From Fratercula arctica (Eukaryota > Chordata > Aves > Charadriiformes > Alcidae): a DNA stretch of 64,000 nt. Below the pieces are notes generated by a model. That model did no database searches and had not been told where the DNA came from. It saw only the letters and a program-made list of their open reading frames with translations. How positions within the stretch are numbered: position 1 is the stretch's first letter; every line of letters starts with the position of its first letter. Below, in pieces: positions 38,040 through 49,398 of this stretch. The translations under genes and the position numbers were made by a program. Location: positions 58,848,096 through 58,912,095 of the forward strand of contig CANTUZ010000003.1 of NCBI GenBank assembly GCA_947846985.1, given 5' to 3'.

Positions 38040-40024
38040 CAGTTATTTACATTCACAGATATCACTATACCTACGTAAAAAGCAGTATCAGATCAGCCAC
38101 TTCTTTGTAGTTACCATATTCAATCACACTAAGTCAAGCTGCCAAAATACAAGTAAATGCATTTTATAATTGTTATGTAAAATACACACTGCATAAACTG
38201 AAAAGTTATCGGTCTTGATTCTCCACAGCCTCATATCTTTTGAAAATCATTAACCATGTGGAAAGTACATTTTAAAGTACCAGCATTTCTAAGCTGATAA
38301 TATTTCAGATAGTTTTTTTTATAGTTATCAATAACTATCCAGCACTATGGGCAGTGGGGAAGCAAGTCTTGAATTTTGTTTGCCTTACTTTCCTTGTAAA
38401 TAGGAACATTTAGTGAAAAATCACACAGGTTACTTTGAAAAAAATTGTTTCTTTTTAAAATCAAATTAATAGAAACAATAATGTCTAAGAACTGGCCCAG
38501 TGCCTGTTAATAGGTGACACTCTCCATTATGTGCTGCAAAATTTTGATTCCGATGAATTCATGTGAAAATTTCATTTCAGGTGATTGTGGCCCGCTTATA
38601 GTATATTCAGCTTGTAAGAACCTCCTGGCTTTACTGAACCCTCATAAGACCCTACTGGAGCTTCACTGCCTGCACTGGTGTGGATGGGTTTTCAGGCCCT
38701 CCTCACGGGAGTTGTCTCTCGGCGGTGTCCTTGCCGACTTGATTGGAAGATGCATGTGCACAAGGATTCCTACTGCTGAGTAGTACCTTGCCCCCGTGTA
38801 TTGCAGCTCTGCCAGGGAAATAAACATTCTTGAATGATCAGTGTTTAAGGTACAGTTGGGTCTTCAAAGCATGGCATACGAATATTGCCACATTTTACTG
38901 TTTGAGCAATTGTACCGTATAAGCTGGGAAGGGGCACGAACTTACTAGCCCCTGAGTGTACAGCAATGTGGTCTGCAGCGTTCTTGCACCTCTCCTAGAT
39001 TTGTAAATGGAATTCTATTTCTCTTTTAGGGAAAAAAAAATAAAAATATTAAGATCTATTTAAACAGGTGCAGGCAATTAGCATATGCCATCTCCATACC
39101 CTTCCCACCCCTACTCATACAGTTAGATGTCCATTCAAAGAAGCCATTGATATCTTTCTGTTTCAAATCATGCCAGCTAAAATAATCATCCAAAACACAG
39201 TATTTCTTTAATTCCAAAATTTATCCAAGTTTACAAATCAATATACCACCACACCAAATAGTGAAAAGAAGAGATGTTCAGCAACATTTTACTATTTTAT
39301 AACAATGTTCAAATATGGTTAAATTCGACACAGTATTGCAAGACTTTTTTAATATAAAGAATTAATGATTGAACAAGGAGACATAGAGAATACCATTACT
39401 TTCTTTGTTCCTATCCAATGCGATATTTAGCTTCTAGAAAGTAATGAAATATTGGTGAAATGCTGTATCTAGTTCATATGAGCTCTATTTCCATTAAAAT
39501 CTTGAAACAAGATGGGAACAATGACAAAGAGAAACAAGACCTTATTAATCATTAAAGTTAATAAATAGAAACCTGTCAAAAGATTACAGTGAAATATGTT
39601 GGTTTTACTCTGTCTCTCCCTTTCTCTATATAGATAGACTTCTGTAAGTTTTTTGTTTGTTTTCTTTTCAGATATCTGCTAAATAGAAGCTTTAAGCTAT
39701 TCTGGGGAATTTACTTTTCTTTTAATTTGATTCTCAAAATATTTTAATATCAACCTAATAAAAACTTTCAGAATTGCTTTTTTTTTTGATTACCAAAAGC
39801 TCGGTCCCAGCACTGAGCATTACACTGAGCTTTGTACAATAAGAATAAAGATAGCAACAATAATGGAGCTAAATGCAGGAGTTCCCAAAGGCAGGAGGCA
39901 AGTTTATTCTGGTTTCCACCCTGAGTATGTCTTTACTTTAGTTTACAGCAGTGAGACAGGTCTTAGCTCCTTGAGATATGAATAAAAACAGACGACATGA
40001 AAACATTAAAGACGCAGTTCTGGT

Positions 40025-40030
40025 ATACCT
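40025..40030. repeat. Target site duplication, left copy
   Basis: ATACCT directly before the left LTR. The same six bases follow the right LTR at 44711-44716. A 6-bp duplication is typical of alpha- and betaretrovirus-like integrases. Confidence 0.85.
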
Positions 40031-40361
40031 TGTGGTGTATGAGGGCGCGGACTCCGGCTGTGATAAGCACAAAATCGTTTATTGCTTCTCAAGCCTTGGC
40101 TTTTATACCTGAGCTCTAAAACTTTCCATGCACCTGCTAGGCAAGTAAACACATATTTCAGCTCACTAACCCAGCCACCTTATTCCATTCCCACTAAGAT
40201 AAGCACGCGAAGCTGTTTTCTTGTTCCATGTTTACATCGCGAAGCTGTTTTCTGTTCCATGTTTATATTCCATCCGTATCGACATCTGTGTTCCTGTTTC
40301 TATGTGCTCTGCTCGCTGTGTCTTTGGCCATACGCAGGCCTCTGCTCGTAGATCTGCCACA
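40031..40361 (-). repeat. 3' LTR of the endogenous retrovirus
   Basis: 331 bases, collinear with the 5' LTR. A short internal duplication at about 40206-40267 (GAAGCTGTTTTCT..GTTCCATGTTTA twice) is not present in the 5' LTR, which instead has a short segment (about 44600-44618) that is missing here. Confidence 0.92.
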
Positions 40362-40372
40362 TCTCCCCCTTT
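40362..40372 (-). promoter_or_regulatory. Polypurine tract
   Basis: The minus strand reads AAAGGGGGAGA directly before the TG of the 3' LTR, as expected for the plus-strand primer. Confidence 0.75.
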
Positions 40373-40439
40373 GTTGTTTAACACCAGACCATTTATTAAC
40401 AAGGTCGCCATGACTCGTGTTTCTACTCATCGTGATGCG

Positions 40440-41660
40440 CTTACCAGGTTATATACTGAACACAATTGAAAACAGAATCAAAAAGAACCCTGCTAAGGCA
40501 ATAAATACCCAGATACTTAAATTTAGCCCAGAAAATCAATTTTTTGGATTTACCCATGACAAATCCTTTTGCAATGTTTCAAATGCATTGTGGTTCATTA
40601 AGTCTTGAATCTTTAATATTTGAATTTTTAGTTGATCATGTAAAGAACAAATATTTTGTTGCAACGACATGTCAAAAGCACCTTGGAGATGGTGTTTAAC
40701 CATTTCCCAGCCACGTAGCGACGCATTCCAGGGGAGAGATGTAACACAAAGTCTTCGAGAGCTGTACTCCCAATCACAATACAGAGAAAGGCATGTTTTT
40801 AACGCATTTTGCCAATCCCCTATCCATAATACTGCTGCTTCTCAGGCTTGTAATTTGGTTAATATTTCTTCATCTATGCGTTCTTGGGTATCAGTGTCAT
40901 ACCTATGGGAGGGGGAGGCAGTCACAGCACTTCAGGGCATCGCCTGTATCTTCAAAGTGCGCGCATGTCTCTCTCCCTCTCTCCAAGCCTGAGACAGCCC
41001 CCTTATATCCTGCATCCGATTGAGTGGAAAAGTACAGGCTAGAGTCGCTACATGCATGGCCAGCGCATGCAGCGAGTCCCACCGGACTCTCCTGCACTGG
41101 ACTGAGTAGAAAAGTAAAGGCTAGAGTGGCTGTGTGCGTGGCCAGCGCATGCAGCGACTCTCACCAGACTCATGATCCAGCTTTGCTAATTGCGGCTGTC
41201 TGATATGTGACTACATTGTTGTACTCCCTTCTTGTTATTTTCTTCTTTGAAGGTCAGGTTCTCATGGATACACATATAGTTTTTACAGCAACATATTCTA
41301 CAACTCGTATAAGGGTACGGTGCAAAGCAGCATCTACAATTGATGGTATAATGCTTATTAAATACGGCAAACAGCATACTAAACATAACTAATTCTTCAG
41401 TTACGTTAGATAAAGTTTCTCCTACAACCTTAGCAGTCTGGACAGATTCAGTAAGTGCAACAACGGCTACAAAAGCTGAAGTTAAAATAACAATTGCAGA
41501 TACTATTGCAAAAATCACGAGAAGTACAAATCATTACAGAATCTTCTTGCTCACAACTTCTATTTGTTGTAGTATTATCTATGGTTAGCTTATGAAGATT
41601 TCTGTTTACAAATGCAAATCCCATTCGCCAGCCCTCAGTATATAACCCAATATACAAAAG
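40440..41660 (-). pseudogene. Retroviral env remnant (mostly transmembrane subunit), broken
   Basis: On the minus strand, pieces of an env transmembrane subunit are visible: a hydrophobic fusion-peptide-like segment followed by a helical region at about 41520-41380, ectodomain sequence at about 40900-40660, and a membrane-spanning segment (IWVFIALAGFFLILFSIVF) at about 40520-40460. Frameshifts and at least two in-frame stops separate them, and the surface subunit is largely absent. The middle (about 40940-41190) holds an imperfect 82-bp-period repeat that does not look like env. Confidence 0.7.
41021..41171 (-). repeat. Imperfect direct repeat inside the ERV
   Basis: Two copies of about 69 bases (41021-41089 and 41103-41171), starting TGAGT(G/A)GAAAAGTA and sharing GGCCAGCGCATGCAGCGA. 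They differ at several sites and are spaced 82 bases apart. Confidence 0.8.
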
Positions 41661-41868
41661 AATCTACATGAGACAGAAAAGAGATAAGCATTAAAAACTG
41701 AGAGATGAATAAAAATACCCATCCTTAGGTATGTCTGCTTTACTCATTGATTGGCTCGACTGGTTCCAGGCCTCCCTTTTCCCGTACTGGACTCAGCTGA
41801 TGATCCGGCTTAATGAATTTTGCAGGAATCCACTATGAACCTGAGGATAAAGACACACAAGCATACCC

Positions 41869-44211
41869 TCAACCCCATGCTATCAGGGGGACCGGTCCTT
41901 CCCAGCGCCCCGATTCAAGGTGCTTATAATACACCTTTGGTTTTTCAGGCCATTCAACAGTCCTTCCAAAATGTGTCTCTACTGCTGTGGATGACAAAGA
42001 AGACATGTTCAGAAAATTTAAAACATAAGTTGCTTTATACAATCGCTCTTGAGGTGTCATACCTATGGGATTCCCCCTTTTTTGTTTAGCAAGCATGGTT
42101 TTGTTTAGCAAAGTATGATGCATATGTTCCACAATTGCTTGCCCAGTCAGGGAATGAGGAATACTGGTGACATGTTTAATACCCCATGTCTGTAAAAAGG
42201 CCTGTATTTTAGCAGACACATAAACTGGTCCGTTATCAGTTTTAATAGGTTTCAGTACTCCTGTGACTGCAGTGCATTGCAACCAATGTCGAATAACATC
42301 ACAAGCTTTCTCTCCTGTATGAGCAGTAGCTACAACAAAGTGAGGAAACAAATCAACTGAAACATGTACATAGTGCAAATGTCCAAATTCCATAATGTGC
42401 GTAACATTGGATTGCCAAAGTTCCTCAGGTGTAAGCCCTCGCGGGTTAACCCCCACAAATGATGGCAGAGGAGCCAACTGCTGACAACTGGCACAAGTTC
42501 GCACAATATCATGTGCCTGTTGTTGTGTTAAAGAAAATTGCTTCCTCAGTGCCTTCGCATTTTGATGAAAAAAATCATGCGACATTTTAGCTTGCTGCAT
42601 AATGTCCGGAGTTGTTACCGACAGAGTGTGATAATCTGCAACTGCGTTTCCCTCAGTTAAAGGACCAGGTCTTGAAGTTGGATGGTTGGTGTGTCGGGGA
42701 CAATTCCGTTTGATATGTCCTTCCTTATCACAAAGGAAGCATTTAACAGCTGCATGGGCTACCACCATCTGTTGAGCTAAAGCAGTAGCTAACATTCCTG
42801 CTTTACATTGCTCAGAGCCCACGTTTTGACAGGCTCTTATTAGCTCTGACAGAGTTTTGGCCTTATTTCGCAAAGGCTCTAAAGTGCGCTTGCAATCCAC
42901 ATTCACATTTTCAGTTGCTAATTGAAACGGCAACAGTTGCTGCGCCTCTTCGGAATCTATTTGCCTTTGGATAGCAGTCTGCAATCTGTCTAAGACAGTA
43001 ACAGGTGCCCCCTGGTGCACAGCCGCAAAAGATGTTTCTCTTCTTCCTGTGTCAGGAACTCGCCGCAAGGCTCTAATAGCCAGCGTGGTGGCCTGACCAA
43101 GAACTCTTCCGTCTAACTGGGCTTGTGCCTGCGCAGTGGCATATGGCCCTTGTCCCAGCAACTCGTTCAGACCTATATTAATACCTTGAGTAAGATTGTC
43201 CATAATTTGAGCAGTGCCAGCATCACGATACTCTGTGTCCCAGACTGCAAATTGTGCTGCAGTCAAGATTAACTGCAAAAGAGAACGCCAATCATACGCT
43301 GTCATTGTATACGAGTCAGCTATGGCATGAATAAGATTCATTGTAAAGGAAGATTGCAATCCGTAATCTCTGGCAGAATTTCTTAACTCTTTAACTAACT
43401 CATAAGGTAAGTGCTGATACTGAGGAGTTTGGTTTATAGATGCCTGTCTATAAATTACAGGCATTACTTGTAACATCCGAATGTCTCCCCTGTGCAAAGC
43501 CTTCCGCCGACATTCTGACAATATGCCGCAATACCCCGATTCCGGCTGCACACGTATAAGCGGTTGATAAGAAGGAACAGACGCGGTACCTGGTGCAAAT
43601 GGAGGAGGGTTAAGAATGGAGAAGCACGATAATGACTTTTGTCGCTGTTGCTGTAAAATCTCCTCCGCAGTTGGAGCAGATGCAGGCATAGCTTTAATTG
43701 GGGTTAAAGGTGGATATAAATCAGGTTCAGTCTCTGGATTTATTGGACCAGGATCAAAGGGATCTTCTGGCTCTTCGCCTCCCGAATTCTGCTTTTGGTA
43801 ATGTTCTGCAGGATTGGGAATTTCAGCAGATTCAGGGTCCACAACTGGGGGTATTACGTCAACAGACTGAGGTTCCTCCGGCGGAGCTTGTGGTGCCCCT
43901 CCAGTAACCCCTTGCAGGGCTTGCTCTGCGGGATGCAGTGTTCGTATGGCAGTGTATACAGTTCACCAAGTAATTATTATTCCTTCTGGCAAGGACAAGC
44001 GCAGTGTCTCCCGCATTTGCAATTCCTCCCCCACTTTTCGCCAGTGAGCTAAATCATAGGACCCCCCTTCAGGGAAACATGAGCAATGATCACGTATCCA
44101 TACAAGCAAAGTTACTAATTTAACAGAGGCCACTTTAAAGCCCTGTTCTGTTAAAATGCGCTGCAGAAGTTCGAGTTGCAATTTCTGTTCTCAAGCAGCT
44201 GTTTGTCCCAT
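41869..44211 (-). pseudogene. Retroviral gag fused in frame to integrase; two stops in the matrix region
   Basis: A single frame runs from a gag-type ATG (44211-44209) to the stop at 41869. It carries TGA at codon 7 and again at 43965-43963; after that it is open for about 657 codons. Content in order: a matrix-like part (about 44190-43966), a proline-rich linker, a capsid part with a QGPYATAQAQA-like segment and a major-homology-like region, and one zinc knuckle (CX2CX4HX4C, from CFLCDKEGHI). Near 42670 it passes straight into the RNase H/integrase border. The integrase has an HX3H..CX2C zinc module and a core with Asp, Asp (TDNGP) and Glu (IVEH) in DX35E spacing. Protease and reverse transcriptase are missing, so the frame reflects an internal deletion that kept phase. 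The long open stretch has no ATG at its start, so expression is uncertain. Confidence 0.85.
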
Positions 44212-44371
44212 TTTTAATATTTACCGCGGCTGCTCACCTTTTTCGTCCAGAGAATGGCGATGAAAGTAATTGCTAGAGAGCTCTCAGTATGAATTCCTCC
44301 GTCCAGCCACGGGTACACCACTGGATAATTAGTACTCCATATCTCTGTTCCTTTTAATCCTTGTTCTTTTA

Positions 44372-44389
44372 AACCCTGTTTGGGCACCA
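44372..44389 (-). promoter_or_regulatory. Primer binding site, tRNA-Lys-like
   Basis: Two bases past the 5' LTR the minus strand reads TGGTGCCCAAACAGGGTT. This resembles the lysine tRNA-3 type site with a few substitutions. The substitutions fit decay or a variant tRNA. Confidence 0.65.
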
Positions 44390-44391
44390 TT

Positions 44392-44710
44392 TGTGGTATA
44401 TGAGGGCACGGACTCTGGCTGTGATAAGCACGAAATCTTTTATTGCTTCTCAAGCCTCGGCTTTTATACCCGAGCTCTAAAACTTTCCATGCACCTGCTA
44501 GGCAAGTAAACACATATTTCAGCTCACTAACCCAGCAGCCTTATTCAGTTCCCACTAAGATAAGCACATGAAGCTGTTTTCTTGTTCCATGTTTATATTG
44601 GACCAGTTCCTCTTCATTCCGTCCGTATCGACATCTGCGTTCCTGTTTCTGTGTGCTCTGCTCACTGTGTCTTTGGCCGTACGCAGGCCTCTGCTCGTAG
44701 ATCTGCCACA
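44392..44710 (-). repeat. 5' LTR of the endogenous retrovirus
   Basis: 319 bases, bounded by TG...CA on the minus strand (TGTGGCAG at the U3 end, ATACCACA at the U5 end). A TATA-like GGTATAAAAGCC and a poly(A) signal CAATAAAAGA about 30 bases further on mark the U3/R region. Confidence 0.92.
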
Positions 44711-44716
44711 ATACCT
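44711..44716. repeat. Target site duplication, right copy
   Basis: ATACCT, identical to 40025-40030. Confidence 0.85.
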
Positions 44717-47700
44717 GATAATTTAATGGAAATGTAGGCTTTTAGCTTGGTTTACTTTATCATTAAAGCACTAACAGACATTAAGACATGATCTCATATT
44801 CTAGTCTCTACTTAGGATGCCAGCAGTGCTGAGCCAGACCTGTCCTACTGGTGCAGTCTGCCAGGTGACAGCAGAGGTGGCAGCGTGGCTCTCCCTACCC
44901 TGGCTCCAACCCGCTACCAGCTCTGGCCCATGAGCGGCTTTCGGTTGATTCACAGTCTGCCAGACTACGTAGATGTTTTTAGTCTGTGCTGTCTGGATCT
45001 TCCTCCCATTTTATGACACAAAATTGTGGCTCAGACTCTATTTATTCTCAGGTTAAGGGACAGCTCTTTTGCAACAAATTCACTGATGCAGCTGTAGTAT
45101 TATTAGTCACAGATCTGTGTTTGAAGCGTCTCCGCTGGAAACAAAGCAGTAATCTCACCTGGAAGGCGGGGACTAATTTCTGTAACATTCATCCCTTTCT
45201 TTCGCATCTTTCATCTGTTTTTCAAGAAAAAAAAAAAAAGGTAAAAAGTAGCGGTCATCTGATACATTTTTTACATGTCAACATTGAGACTGTGGTGCTT
45301 CTCTAAGAGCTCAGTGTGGCCAAAGCAGAGTCCACCACAGCACAGGACATGCAAAACTACATAAATGCTAAGACCATCAAATAAATACAATCTTGTAGAC
45401 CTACAAATGGCTGTGAATGCTTCCAGTGATTTTGAAGAGACTCTGCTCCTGGTCCTACCTTGCTTGAAATCACCAGTTGAAATGGTATTTAGCTTAAATA
45501 ATTGTTAGTCTTTAGCTTAAAAATTTTTTTTGGTATTTGTTGAGTCAATATATACATCACAATTCAAGGATATTCAGATAGACTATTTTTCATTTGAAAC
45601 AACTAATTTCAGTTACAAGGACTAATATGTATTAACCTGAAAGAAGAGAGAGATGAGAGACATTCTAGAACAATTTCAATTTGTTCTGTGAAGAAGAAAT
45701 TAGGATTTGATTAAGCATCCATTCTTCTGCACCCACAGCAACATGCTGTGATGTGTGATCCTACTGATAAATGTGATATGTGAGGTAATTTTAGAAACGA
45801 CTGCTTCAAGCTACTCATTTTCTCTTTGTGTGCATGTAGTCATCCAAGTTCATGTCTGACTCTGTGGAACATAGGTATGTGTGTCAGGTTTGTCATATGT
45901 TGTGGATGACATTTAAATGATTTGTCCAACTTGATAAAAATTAACATGTTGCTCCCTTTTTACCAGCTGGACTGTACTATGTGTTGCATGGAAAGTGGTA
46001 TTTTTAATTTGCCTTTTTTTTTTTTTCTTTTTTTTTTTTATTCCACCTCAAGGAGTACTCACTTGGGAGTTTCTCAGGCCTTATCCTGATTTTTTCCCTT
46101 CTGACAGGCATACAGCACCATGGGCAGTTAGGTACATGATGTATTATTTCCAACAGGCTGTTACAGCAACTTGGAGACATTTGAAATCATCAACACAGAG
46201 GACTAGGAGATACAGCAGAAACCGACTTCAGGCAGCTCAGTAAGGTAAAGCAAACTTGCTTCACTGCACATAGTGATATACCAAAATCTTGTTATTTTTT
46301 ATTGCATGGGTAACACTTTACAGCTGTCTTTTTTCTGCCAGTTGATATTTGGAATATAAAAATAGTATATACAATTCTGTGGGGGGGTACAATACACAGT
46401 GGACAGCTTATAGTTCTAATTCTTCAAGTATACTACATTTTTACATAAGTTCCAATAAAGGCAACTCTTTTTGTCCAGTTACATAAATTTGCTTAAGTAG
46501 TTTGCTGTATTTTGGGACAAAGAATGCATCTGATTACTTATCATCAAAATAATATGAAATTACATAAGAAAGATTAGCTCAGCATCTCTATCCAGACTAG
46601 AGTATTCTGCCTCTAGCAATGACTTGTAGTGAATACTTTAAAAAAACCCCAAGCCCAGAAGGAGGACAGGGGAAGCCTAAGTGATACCTCACCTATGTAT
46701 CCTCATGTCTTATGGCAAAATGCAGCTTGAGGAAGTCTGAGCCAGAAGTTGTATCCTCATCTTGGTGTTCCAACTCTTAAAACAAGAAGGTCTTTCCATC
46801 CATGCTCCAGGCCTAATATAGAGAAATGTCTTCTTGTAAAGTAAATTCATTAGCTTCATCCTGAGAGTTTAGCAACTTTTAGTTTGCTTGTGTAACCCTA
46901 TGTGCCCTGGTACATCAGTGGAGCTACTGCCTTATATATAAACTTTACATAGTCTGACCTTACTTTTGTCCAAGTTATTCAGCCTGTGCAACAGACGTCT
47001 TTCTGCCTTTAGTATCGTGGCTGCTTTCAAATGTTTCAAAGTGATTAAGGCAGCACTGAGGTCTATTTAATTGCTTCACTTGTTTCCTTTGAAGTGAAAT
47101 ACTGTGTTTTATACTTCAAAGTCAACACAGTAGGCCTTTATAGGATTTGGACACATATTTCTAAATTTGGCAACAACAACAACAACAAGTTTAAGCAGTA
47201 GAACTATTTATTAAGTACCAGTGTAAGTTTTAAGTTTACTCTTCAAATTCTAAAAATAAAAATTAGGATTCTACCAGAATTGCTGACAAACCTTAACTCT
47301 AATGGCCTGATCATTCCTGTATGATTTAGTGCCAAAGAATACATTTTCACTGTTTCCTTGATGTCAAAGCGGTGCTTCTATATTTATAAAATGATGGGCC
47401 TCACAGAAGCTAATCTGTTTTCTGCAAATGGAGTCCTAATGGCTCTTATTGATTCTGTTAAAAAAGGAAGGTTCTGCTTCCTTTTCTTTGCTACAAGCAT
47501 GTAGATGGTTATTTTATTTGGTTATTGATATTTTGGGCTCTGTACGTCATTAGATTTTTACTAAAATGTAAGTGATCCTAACAGTCATATAAATCTATCT
47601 TTTTTAAAAAAGGTTTGTCAATCTCTTTAAAAATTATTAATAGAGTGCCAGCTGTTGGAAAGCACTCTCCTGTTACTAGAAGTGCTCTTTACTAAAATAA

Positions 47701-49398
47701 TCTACCCCATTTATGCAAACCTGGTCTTGTTGTAAATATCTGTAAAGAGGGAGATCTAATTTTAGCCACCAAATTGCCTTCCTGCCTTTAGGCTGGCATC
47801 TAAAACAACCACCTTCAATTTTATAAATGAAAAACATTCCACAAGAATCTCTTGCAGGTTCTGAGGTAAAAATCACATCTACACAGATCTTTTATTGCCT
47901 GAAAAAGAAATACTTACACTTCATAATTAAAAACGAAACAGGGCACATAAAAGACAAAAATAAATTGTAATATGTACACGCATTAGAAAGGATAAATAGC
48001 AAATATATTGTAATACTGCATTAAATGTATGCATATGTGAATTCCAGACCCCCCCAATGTTGTGTACATTAATTCAAAGGATAAATAAGTGCTAATATAA
48101 GACAGAATTTCTTAGTGTAAACAACGCCACAGGCTTTTTAATAGGCCTTTGGGCCAACTTAGAAAAACCATGTATTGCCTTTCACACTCCATACCACTTA
48201 ATTTTAATAGTACTGTATTCACATGTACAATTTCAAGATAGTATAAAAAATTAGGAATCTATGAAGCATTCTTCACACTCATCAAAAACAGGCTGCAGAC
48301 ACTAAGGATTTTCCATTCACTTTTACAGGACCTATGGCTGGAGACATACTCATTCATCTGTGAGTTCTTCCTCAAAGCAGTGCAAGAGTCCTTAAACATA
48401 AAAAGTCACATTAGTAATCACTGCTCAAGCCCACTAGTAGAGACTTTTCTGCCTAGTTTCAATTCTGATTTTGGATTTACACTAGCATGATGTCGAAGTT
48501 GTCACCACTGCCTGCCATAGGTGAGAAAGATAATGATCCCTCTGGTTTAAATGGCAAGTGACAGACAGCAAGGAGTGTTTCTAAACATGAAGCATTTCAT
48601 TGCATTCATAGTGTCACGTTATTTGTCCTTCAAATCCTGTTTATGTATTTCTGAGGATCCAGGGTATGTCGACATTAAAAACCAAAAAACATATGACTTG
48701 TTCTGTATGGATGTTCAATGTATTTTCTTGAAGCATGCTCATCGGGATTTTAAAAAAGACAGCTGAGTTATACTAGGACTAATTTCTGGCAACTGTATTT
48801 ACTGGCACCAGAGAAAATTACAGTTCTTCACTAAAGTACTGATGACATGAGGACTTGTGGCTTGCTGTCTTTCTAAGACAGGCTGTGGCCACCAAAAGAA
48901 ATACATGCACAGTTGCTCACACTCTGTTTTTTTAAAAAAATAATTCCTCCCACTGGCCAAGTGCATCATTAAGCAGTCCCATCCGTTCCACTTTTCTCTG
49001 TGGAGCGACAAGCGAGTCCTTTTCACACTCCCCCCTCTCAGTCACCCTCAGTCTCAACCCTATGAAGTCTGATGAGTTCCTGGTAACAGGCTCTCAAGCG
49101 ATTGTCTTCAGCTCTTCCTGACTTGTGGAGCTCCGATGAAGTCGTCCACCGACTCGTTTGTGTGGGCTAGCCACAGAGCCATGGTCTGTCTTAACAATGA
49201 CAAACACTTCATGTGGGTTCTCCTCCTAGACAAATTATTTGTCCGTTGATAAAGACGAGGGCCACATCCTTCATTAACCTCAGGGTAAGCTGTAGCACAC
49301 ACTCACACAATCAAGTTCCAGTGCAATCTCAGGTCATCAGGACGCAATGATTTCCCCAAAGAAAATTGTTACATGAAATATGGGATGCGGTCAAACAG
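44717..49398 (-). other. PHACTR2: Downstream of the PHACTR2 stop: 3' UTR of unknown length
   Basis: AT-rich, without sustained reading frames or exons on either strand. A minus-strand AATAAA (plus TTTATT at 47891-47896) about 1.5 kb past the stop is one candidate transcript end. The stretch also holds a short (AAC)n run at about 47171-47187. Confidence 0.45.

Larger units (their letters stand above)
35284..40024. other. AT-rich stretch without recognised genes
   Basis: No exon with both splice signals and a conserved-looking frame is seen. It contains a 19-base G run next to an A run (37326-37354), a 19-bp tandem duplication at 38002-38039, and a minus-strand AATAAA (plus TTTATT at 37687-37692). 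The long AT-rich, ORF-poor part above 37.7 kb could be distal 3' UTR of PHACTR2, but this is inference only. Confidence 0.4.
40031..44710 (-). mobile_element. Endogenous retrovirus (betaretrovirus/ERVK-like), internally deleted provirus
   Basis: Two LTRs in the same orientation flank about 4.0 kb of internal sequence, with an ATACCT duplication outside. Read on the minus strand: 5' LTR, a lysine-tRNA-like primer binding site, gag, a fused integrase, env transmembrane remnants, polypurine tract, 3' LTR. Protease and most of reverse transcriptase are absent, and so is nearly all of the surface part of env. Stops interrupt the matrix and env regions, so the copy cannot encode a full virus. The LTRs differ at a scatter of sites (roughly one in twenty by eye) and by an internal duplication, so the insertion is old. 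It lies downstream of PHACTR2 in the same orientation. Confidence 0.92.

Noticed and set aside
40082..41097. Plus-strand frames in the left LTR and env region
   Set aside because: They are antisense shadows of the minus-strand provirus.
43616..44052. Plus-strand frames opposite the gag region
   Set aside because: Antisense to gag; no motifs.
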